42,531 bases of DNA, taken from contig JAHJSB010000054.1 in NCBI GenBank assembly GCA_018830285.1, positions 1 to 42,531 on the forward strand. Direction: 5' to 3'. This DNA is from Alphaproteobacteria bacterium (GTDB lineage: Bacteria > Pseudomonadota > Alphaproteobacteria > Caulobacterales > Hyphomonadaceae). Shown piece after piece: positions 34,350 to 40,866 of this stretch. Position 1 is the first letter of the stretch; each line of letters starts with the position of its first letter. Both the position numbers and the translations under genes were made by a program. The notes below the pieces were generated by a model, which was not told the DNA's origin, did no database searches, and worked only from the letters and a program-made list of their open reading frames with translations.

Positions 34350-34711
34350 AGACTGTAAGGGCAGAATGTACATGATGATGATCAGTATAGGGCCGTTACC
34401 GGGATACTCCGCGGTGGTGTCAGGGTGTCAAGAGCCCGATAGTCTGAAAGGAACCCGGAAGCGGACTTCATCAGGGCCAGCGGTCACATGCCGCGCAAAC
34501 AGGCCGGACACATGACCGCATCCCTCCGATTATCCCTCGCTCAAACTTTGTGCTTGCGGAACCGTCGCTGTCCACACATCACACCACCGAAATGAGGCCG
34601 CACTCGATCGGCTTGCGTGTTTCCAAGGCATAGTTGACCCAAGTTGCCATTGCCCTTCCACAAGCCGGGCGATTGTGCTTTCGTATGCAAATGGTAAGTG
34701 GGAGATGGAAT
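34350..34711. other. Gap between right IS6 copy and caspase-like gene
   Basis: About 360 bp. It contains a short IS-tip-like sequence GGTGGTGTCAGG (34413-34424) and the ribosome site of the next gene (GGAG at 34701-34704). I see no gene in it and no confident promoter. Confidence 0.4.
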
Positions 34712-36646
34712 ATGCGTTGGCTCTTGGTAACATTCCTGTTCATTGCCGCTGCTTCGAGTGCTATTGCGGAAACGCGGATGGCACTCGTCATCAGTCAGAC
34801 CGAATATCGAAGTGCAACGCTTTCGCGTGTCAGCTCGGCTGAGTCGGAAGCCAACGCCATTGCCGATTCTCTGACGGCCACGGGTTTCGATGTCATACGA
34901 GTTCGAAATCTGTTCAAGACCCAATTGAATGGAGAACTGGATTCATTCCGCAAGAAGGTAGACAGAGCAGGCCCAGATGCGATCGGCTTTGTCTACTATA
35001 CCGGACACGGCGTTCAGAATCCCGAGACCAAGGAGAGTTTTTTACTCGGTATTGATTCAGAGATCGAGGTTCCGTCAGATCTGGTCCGCTATGGCGTCAA
35101 CCTGGAGATCGAACGAGACATGTTTGCCGCAACGGGTGCGAAGGCCGTCTTTATGGTGTTCGATGCCTGCCGTAACGTGCCGTCCCTGCCAGGGTTCAAG
35201 TCCGGAACGAAAGGACTGTCTGTCACGAGCGCTCAGACGAACATGCTGATCGCCTATGCAACAGATGCCGGCGACGTCGCCCAGGAAGGCCTTTATGCGC
35301 CGGTTTTGGCCAACGAAATTCGTCGTCCGATGATGAATTCCGGCATGGCGTTCTTGAATACGCAATTGCTCGTTGCCCAGCAGAGCGGCGAAAAGCAGCG
35401 CCCCTGGACCGACAACAAGATATACAAACCGATTTGCTTTGCCGGATGCGGCGACGAGGCCAGCGCAACGGCCGTCTCAATGTCTGGCGCACCCAAGCAG
35501 ATACAATCTGCATCGCCAGATGTCTTGTCCGCCTACGAGGCGATTGGAAGAGCCTACTTTCAGTCCATAACAGGCGGTAGCGGCTCGCATGCGGCAGGTA
35601 ATGCCGATTTTTCATCTATGGGGTGCAACCCGTCTACCGTTTGGGATGAGAATAGCTGCCAGGCGATCGTCGCGGACAACGAAGATGGAAAGACACATCT
35701 GATGAATGCGCTGTCAGCGGACAACATCGATGAGCTTATCCCGCTGAGTGATCTCAAACGGATCTATGCCGATCTTGCAGACCCGACCTTTGAGCCGACC
35801 CGCCAGATGCTTGGTTATCTCAGCACACCTGGCAATGGCTGGTACAGCTGGCTTGAAGGCGAAGGGCAGGCCAAGCAATTGCTGCGTGAACGTTTGAAGC
35901 TCGGCGATCCCTGGGAAATTGCGAAGGCCTACGCTCAGGCGATCACAGGTGGCACCGGCCCGAAGGCCAGCGGCATTGTTGATTTCAACGAGCTTGGCTG
36001 TGGTCCTTCGAGCGTCTGGGACGAAGCGCGATGCCAGAAGATCGTTCTAGATGGAAAAGACGGCAAGTCCTTCCTGATGAACGCGATCCGGCCTGACACT
36101 ATTGATCAGCTTCTCCCCCGCCGGGACCTTGTCCGGATTAGTTCCGATCCGGCATACAAGGACACCTGGTTCATGCTGAAGAATCTGAGCACGGCCGGGA
36201 ATGGCTGGTACCAGCAACTCGAGGGAGAAGGCAACGCCAAGCAATTGCTCCGAGACCATCTGACTCTGTGGGATCCTGTATTGGTCGGGCGGGCGTATTT
36301 CCAAGCGATTTCGGGCGGCTATGGACCGACTTCCGTTGAAGAACTCGATTTTTCGCTTATGGGCTGCAACGAGGCGACAGTGTGGGACGAATCGAGCTGC
36401 CAGGCCTTCGTTTCAGCCGGCAAGGACGGCAAGACGTTCATGATGGAGTCGCTCAATCAGCACACGATCGATGACCTCTTGCCGATGAGTGACCTGAGAC
36501 GCGTATATTCGCAGGACGGTTACCAAGCCACACGAGATATGCTCTTCAACCTGAGCGCAGCGGGCAACGGCTGGTATGATTACCTGGAAGGCCAGGGCGG
36601 TCCTAAGGAGCTTCTCAGACGGCGCATCATCGAGGCGCAGAACTGA
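34712..36646 (+). CDS. Exported caspase-like peptidase with three C-terminal repeats
   Basis: A 644-residue protein. Residues 1-19 are a signal peptide (MRWLLVTFLFIAAASSAIA), so it is probably periplasmic or secreted. Residues about 20-245 form a C14 caspase/metacaspase-type domain with H99 in 'FVYYTGHGVQ' and C153 in 'VFDACRNVP', the His/Cys dyad. Residues about 273-637 are three tandem repeats of about 122 residues, each with 'AYxQxIxGG', 'GC-x10-C' around 'VWDE', 'DGKxFLMNA', 'IDxLLPxxDL' and 'GNGWYxxLEGEG'. The paired Cys (305/316, 430/441, 552/563) could form disulfides outside the cytoplasm. I do not recognise the repeat family. Start at 34712 has a GGAG site; an earlier in-frame Met at 34634 would spoil the signal peptide. 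Convergent with the protease downstream. Confidence 0.85.
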   Translation: MRWLLVTFLFIAAASSAIAETRMALVISQTEYRSATLSRVSSAESEANAIADSLTATGFDVIRVRNLFKTQLNGELDSFRKKVDRAGPDAIGFVYYTGHGVQNPETKESFLLGIDSEIEVPSDLVRYGVNLEIERDMFAATGAKAVFMVFDACRNVPSLPGFKSGTKGLSVTSAQTNMLIAYATDAGDVAQEGLYAPVLANEIRRPMMNSGMAFLNTQLLVAQQSGEKQRPWTDNKIYKPICFAGCGDEASATAVSMSGAPKQIQSASPDVLSAYEAIGRAYFQSITGGSGSHAAGNADFSSMGCNPSTVWDENSCQAIVADNEDGKTHLMNALSADNIDELIPLSDLKRIYADLADPTFEPTRQMLGYLSTPGNGWYSWLEGEGQAKQLLRERLKLGDPWEIAKAYAQAITGGTGPKASGIVDFNELGCGPSSVWDEARCQKIVLDGKDGKSFLMNAIRPDTIDQLLPRRDLVRISSDPAYKDTWFMLKNLSTAGNGWYQQLEGEGNAKQLLRDHLTLWDPVLVGRAYFQAISGGYGPTSVEELDFSLMGCNEATVWDESSCQAFVSAGKDGKTFMMESLNQHTIDDLLPMSDLRRVYSQDGYQATRDMLFNLSAAGNGWYDYLEGQGGPKELLRRRIIEAQN

Positions 36647-36654
36647 AACGGCGT

Positions 36655-36670
36655 CTTCGGCCAGCCGAAG
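36655..36670. terminator. Hairpin between convergent genes
   Basis: CTTCGG-CCAG-CCGAAG forms a perfect 6-bp stem just after the caspase-like gene stop and before the end of the convergent protease gene. There is no clear T-run on either side, so its use as a bidirectional terminator is only likely. Confidence 0.45.
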
Positions 36671-36709
36671 TGGCTAGCCGGGGACTAGATCGGACTAAGC
36701 CACCTCGTT

Positions 36710-38266
36710 CTACTTGATGATCTCGTATTGCGCGCGGCCGGACGACCAATTTTCCAGGTCGGAACTCGTGCGAGACGCCGATATAATTTGCTTCTGAAGT
36801 CTCAAGGCATAGTCCGTCGATTGAGCTCTGACGCCGATTGTCTTGTTCATTTCCGGCATGGAGTCGCCGATAAGCTCAACCGAAGGCGGCAATACAATTG
36901 CGAATATCTCGTTCTTCTCGGATGAGACGGACGGATTCGACAGGTTTGCCGTGAACCGGAACTTGTGTTGATAGGATTCATCCGGAATCAGAACTGTTTG
37001 CCTAGGTGAGACCAATGTGTCGCGTGCATCAATGAATCGGTTTGGATAGATGGGCGTTATCGTTCCATCCGCGCCTTTGTCCAGCACCCAGAGGCGCCCG
37101 CCAATTTTTGAGGTGACAGAAATCCGCATTTCCTGACCGACACTTATCGTCCCGGCTGGAATCGTGGTGATCTGAATGTTGTCTTTCGATTGATCGAACA
37201 GACTGTAAATTGCCAGCAGGGAGTCCTGGCTTACAGAAATCGCTGTTTCCGGATTCGCGCTGACAAATTTTGCGTCCGGAACGTGAGACAGGACCCAGGC
37301 TACGTGGTTTGAGATGCGCGTGTACACGCCCGGCCAGCCGGCCTCGGCACAACCGAACCCGAAGCTCACAACACCGACCTGATAAGCGCGTCCTTTTTCA
37401 TCGAGGGCTGCCATCGGACCTCCGGAATCGCCCTGACATGAATCGATTCCGCCATCATCAAATCCGGCACAGATCTGGTCGGATGGGTCATATGCCATCC
37501 CTGAGAAGGTAGCCGAACATGCATAGGGCGATTTCATTGGAACCATCGCATGCTGCATGTATTGGGATCCGGCATACCCATCTCGCCCGGAGCGTGTGTA
37601 AATGAATGGCACGATCGATGAGGAGGCGTACTCCAGCCCAAAACCAGCGACAAATCCACGACCAAAATACTGGTCAGGATCTGAGCCGGCGCCGTTTGAC
37701 AGGCGTGCAACCGGACCGTTCCATGTCCCGTCGAACCGGACAAGTGCGATGTCGGATTTCGGGCCACGGAAATCACTGAGCGTGGGGGCATCATTGGATG
37801 CCCGGTAGTCAGGCGGCACGACGACTTCGACTATCTTAAAAATATTCTTTGTGTCGGTCTTTGAAAGATCCGAGACGCCCATAACCAAGTCAAGGCGGCC
37901 AAATGAGGGACGGGAGATATCGCCATTGGCGTCCTTGTAGAGATCCGGTACGCAGTGAGCCGCCGTAAGCGCCCAATGCGGGCTGATCATTGTCGCGCCG
38001 CAGAAATGAGTGGTCTGTCGACTGGTCGTCCCGCGGATCGTGCCCAGATATGGCCATTCGCCGGAACGTGCGCGTGTTCCACCAACCATTTTCTCGTTCG
38101 CGCGTGACACAGGTGTGAGGGTCTCCGTCCAGTCGGATTCTGCCAGGCCCGGTTCTGTGACGGTATTGCTTATGTCTTGATCGCCTGTCTGCGCGCTGGA
38201 CGAACAACCTACGATGAGCAGGATGGTACACAGCGCTTGTAGGCGTACAAAATTCAAAAGAGTCAT
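36710..38266 (-). CDS. Trypsin-like lipoprotein with C-terminal DUF4384-like domain
   Basis: A 518-residue protein. The lipobox I-V-G-C21 ends a short signal sequence; the Ser after it suggests sorting to the outer membrane. A linker of about 38 residues ends at K59, followed by M60-V-G-G, the position of the activating cut in S1 zymogens; cutting there would free the protease from its anchor. The S1 domain has H104 ('LTAAHC'), D172 ('SDIALVRF') and S281 ('GDSGGP'), with D275 at the base of the S1 pocket, predicting cleavage after Arg/Lys. Residues about 365-465 ('GRLWVLDKGADGTITPIYPN') resemble DUF4384, a domain often fused to caspase-like domains. Divergent from the WD40-protease gene. Confidence 0.88.
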   Translation of the reverse strand: MTLLNFVRLQALCTILLIVGCSSSAQTGDQDISNTVTEPGLAESDWTETLTPVSRANEKMVGGTRARSGEWPYLGTIRGTTSRQTTHFCGATMISPHWALTAAHCVPDLYKDANGDISRPSFGRLDLVMGVSDLSKTDTKNIFKIVEVVVPPDYRASNDAPTLSDFRGPKSDIALVRFDGTWNGPVARLSNGAGSDPDQYFGRGFVAGFGLEYASSSIVPFIYTRSGRDGYAGSQYMQHAMVPMKSPYACSATFSGMAYDPSDQICAGFDDGGIDSCQGDSGGPMAALDEKGRAYQVGVVSFGFGCAEAGWPGVYTRISNHVAWVLSHVPDAKFVSANPETAISVSQDSLLAIYSLFDQSKDNIQITTIPAGTISVGQEMRISVTSKIGGRLWVLDKGADGTITPIYPNRFIDARDTLVSPRQTVLIPDESYQHKFRFTANLSNPSVSSEKNEIFAIVLPPSVELIGDSMPEMNKTIGVRAQSTDYALRLQKQIISASRTSSDLENWSSGRAQYEIIK

Positions 38267-38410
38267 GTCATCCCCCTCTTCATTTCAGACCAACAGCCAT
38301 GAGCACGGATGGCCGGCTGTCAAGGCGGTCTTAGTGTGCACCTGCGAACGGCTTGGGAGACGAAATCGACGAAGTTCGGAATTCATTCGTTTCAAGAATA
38401 ATCTGGTGCC

Positions 38411-38416
38411 TATACT
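38411..38416 (+). promoter_or_regulatory. Possible -10 element of the WD40-protease gene
   Basis: TATACT lies 40 bp before the ATG at 38456 in the 189-bp divergent gap. No good -35 hexamer sits at the right distance, so an activator may be needed or the call may be wrong. A G-rich ribosome site (GGGGGT) precedes the ATG. Confidence 0.3.
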
Positions 38417-38455
38417 GTTGGCGAGTGCATAGGCGCAGCCGGATGGGGGTAAGCG

Positions 38456-40549
38456 ATGTTTCGTATTTGGGTGCTGATGGTCGTCTTGTCATTTTCGGGG
38501 GCCTGCCGATCAGCGCCGCTGTCTCAGGATGCAAGCAATGTTTCTGTGAGATTGGCGCCGAGTGGCATCGACACCGTAACCCCCGATGCCTCAGATGCAG
38601 AGATTGATGCGGAGAGGACGAGTGAAAGTTGGAGGCGCGAAAAGGAATGTGCTGCCCACCCTGAGCGAACTTGTCCAAGCCGCGGCATCAACGCTCGAAT
38701 TGTGCCGATTTTTGCCGCACCATTTCAAGCGCAGATTTATTATGGCGGTCCGTTCAGCCAGCGTGACGTATCGCTGCTGGCTTCGAAAAACAGAGCCGGT
38801 TGGGAGGCGCGACATTATTGCGGGGGATCTCTCATTGCGCGCAACTGGGTTCTGACAGCGGCTCACTGTATCGATGATGATCTCGTTCGTCGCGGCTATG
38901 GCATACGGCTCGGAGCTGGCGATATTTCAACGGCTGACGGCGAATTCTTCAAGATTGCAGAAGTCAGGTATTTCCCCGGTTTCGTTCGCCCCGCACCGGG
39001 CAAGATCATCTACCAGCACGATATTGCATTGATCCGGCTTGCCAACGACGTCGATACGGGGCGCACGCAGCAAAACGCATCGTGGACACAAATCGCCCGC
39101 TCGCGATACGCAACCATGGTCCGCGGTGCCGAGCTTTCGCGAGATAGTGGGAAATTGATGACATGGAGCCTGGATGGCACAATTCGCATATGGGACACAA
39201 AGACGGGCCGCCTGAAGTCTACCATCGATCACGGCTGGTACATCCAAGGCGCGGCCTTGGCACCCGACGGCGACCATATTGTCAGTTGGGGCATGGGGTC
39301 CAAATTATGGGATGCGGACAGCGGAACTCTCGTGAGTGAAATTTCTGACGATTCCGACTCAGTCGCCGGGGCACAATTCAGCTTGGGTGGCTCTCGGGTT
39401 CTCGTCTGGGGCAGCAAGCCCGGTATGCTGAAACTGGTCTCCACCCTTCCCATAGGCGTTTCGAAGACTCTGATCATCGGCCGCTCGATCGATGACCTCA
39501 AAGTGTCCTCCGATGGGTCCACAGCGATTGTCCTCAGCGCAACTGGCGACTCGCGCTGGCTCAGCCAGGTAGATCTCATAAAAATGAGCGAAACATCGCC
39601 TGCTATCGAAGTATCATCGGGCTTGCCTGCAAGACTGCTCAGTCTCAAGCTGGTTGGGGACGGCCTTGATGGCTCTTACCAGCTTTCAATGATCGATGGC
39701 CCGGTCTTTGAACTCAGGTCAGTCGACGGGACCTCCGTATTGAAAGTGGACCATGGGGCCTTTCTGGTCGGCGCATCCATGTTCGACGATAACTCGCGGC
39801 TTGTAAGCTGGGGCATGGATCAAGCGGTCCGTCTCTGGGACGTCCGCAACGGAAAACAGCTTCATGCCCTCGACCAGGGCGCCTTCGTGGCTGGGGCCGA
39901 AGTCATGAAGAATGCCAAGACTGTATTGACATGGAGTCCCAGCGGGATCGGGCGCATCTGGAACGTGAACACAGGAAAGCAAGTCAAAAGTTTCGATCTT
40001 GGAAAGTATCTTCAGGGCGTGAGCTTTGCGCGCGACAGTAAACGTCTCCTTGCGTGGAATGCGGATGGCAAGGTCACGCTCCGTAATGCCAGCAATGGCA
40101 AACCCATCCAGACGTTCGATCATGCATCGCCGACGGGCGTGAGCATTGGCTACATCCGTTTCAACCTTCCAGAAAGCGAACTGGTCGCTGGTGACCCCGT
40201 CACAGCATTCGGTTGGGGAAAGGCGGCCAACATTCCCGGTGAGAAGCCGAGCGCCGTATTGCAGGTCGTTGATTTGACCGTAATCGATACGGAATCTTGT
40301 CGGTCTGAAGGAGGGTGGAACGAAAATCAGATCACCGACACCGTGTTTTGCGCCCGGAATGCCAGTTCGAAAACTTGCCGTGGAGACAGCGGTGGTCCCG
40401 TCGTGAAAGACGATAGGCTTGTGGGAATCGTCAGCTGGGGCAAGAAGACCTGCGCCACCGATGGAATGCCCAGTGTCTATACCGATGTGGCTCAATATTC
40501 CGACTGGATAGCAAAAGTTATATCTGAATCAGTCGCGCCATCCGAGTAA
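38456..40549 (+). CDS. Trypsin-like protease with a WD40 propeller inserted in its catalytic domain
   Basis: A 697-residue exported protein; the hydrophobic start (about residues 1-16) is followed by C17, an atypical lipobox. R81-I82-V83 marks a zymogen-type activation site. The first S1 barrel has C122/C138 and H137 ('LTAAHC') and D189 ('QHDIALIRL'). Residues about 205-558 are WD40-type repeats ('DGTIRIWDTKTG', 'DQAVRLWDVRNGK', 'GIGRIWNVNTGK'); five are clear and the middle is diverged, so seven or eight blades fit. The second barrel resumes at 'YIRFNLPESELVAGDPVTAFGWG' and has C615/C632, C641/C666 and S645 ('CRGDSGGP'). All expected S1 disulfides remain, so the protease should fold around the insert. 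Residue 639 (position 189 of trypsin) is Lys, so Arg/Lys cleavage is not expected. Confidence 0.9.
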   Translation: MFRIWVLMVVLSFSGACRSAPLSQDASNVSVRLAPSGIDTVTPDASDAEIDAERTSESWRREKECAAHPERTCPSRGINARIVPIFAAPFQAQIYYGGPFSQRDVSLLASKNRAGWEARHYCGGSLIARNWVLTAAHCIDDDLVRRGYGIRLGAGDISTADGEFFKIAEVRYFPGFVRPAPGKIIYQHDIALIRLANDVDTGRTQQNASWTQIARSRYATMVRGAELSRDSGKLMTWSLDGTIRIWDTKTGRLKSTIDHGWYIQGAALAPDGDHIVSWGMGSKLWDADSGTLVSEISDDSDSVAGAQFSLGGSRVLVWGSKPGMLKLVSTLPIGVSKTLIIGRSIDDLKVSSDGSTAIVLSATGDSRWLSQVDLIKMSETSPAIEVSSGLPARLLSLKLVGDGLDGSYQLSMIDGPVFELRSVDGTSVLKVDHGAFLVGASMFDDNSRLVSWGMDQAVRLWDVRNGKQLHALDQGAFVAGAEVMKNAKTVLTWSPSGIGRIWNVNTGKQVKSFDLGKYLQGVSFARDSKRLLAWNADGKVTLRNASNGKPIQTFDHASPTGVSIGYIRFNLPESELVAGDPVTAFGWGKAANIPGEKPSAVLQVVDLTVIDTESCRSEGGWNENQITDTVFCARNASSKTCRGDSGGPVVKDDRLVGIVSWGKKTCATDGMPSVYTDVAQYSDWIAKVISESVAPSE

Positions 40550-40613
40550 AAGCTATATGCTACGGCTTGCGAGCCACCGTTCGTCTTCTCCGGATGCCAG
40601 GCGAGCAGTCAAT

Positions 40614-40642
40614 CAGCAAGCCTGCTCCAAGCAGGCTCGCTG
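40614..40642. terminator. Strong hairpin between convergent genes
   Basis: An 8-bp perfect stem (AGCCTGCT-CCA-AGCAGGCT) extended by four more pairs after one mismatch. It lies between the ends of the WD40-protease gene (plus) and the small lipoprotein gene (minus). No long T-run follows on either strand, but position and stability favour a shared terminator. Confidence 0.65.
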
Positions 40643-40657
40643 ACCAAGATTGGATTT

Positions 40658-40834
40658 TCAGTTGCCGACGCGCTCGCCGCCGCCCTGGCCTTCATCTTCT
40701 TCTGTTGCCGCAGGGGCGTCAGTTGCAGCTGCAGGCTCAACGGAGGCTGACGTTTCATCGTCAACCGGCGCAAGTGTTGCGCAGGCCGACAGAACGGCAC
40801 CCGCCATCAGGATAGACAGTACACTTCGTTTCAT
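40658..40834 (-). CDS. Small lipoprotein, acidic
   Basis: A 58-residue protein with a classic lipoprotein signal: 'MKRSVLSILMAGAVLSAC', lipobox L-S-A-C18. The mature part is about 40 residues, rich in Ala, Glu, Asp and Thr and probably disordered ('ETSASVEPAAATDAPAATEEDEG'). A good AAAGGGG ribosome site precedes the ATG. It follows the TIR/TPR gene by about 32 bases on the same strand. Function unknown; it could be an envelope anchor or a small partner of the neighbouring exported proteases. Confidence 0.7.
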   Translation of the reverse strand: MKRSVLSILMAGAVLSACATLAPVDDETSASVEPAAATDAPAATEEDEGQGGGERVGN

Positions 40835-40866
40835 TATCAAGCCCCTTTGTTATCATTTTTGCGGCA

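Noticed and set aside
34413-34424. Third IS6 tip right of the degenerate copy
   Set aside because: GGTGGTGTCAGG resembles the IS tip, but there is no transposase sequence beside it and the match is short.
38290-38320. Hairpin in the divergent gap between the two proteases
   Set aside because: A five-base stem around an eight-base loop is too weak to call a regulatory element.
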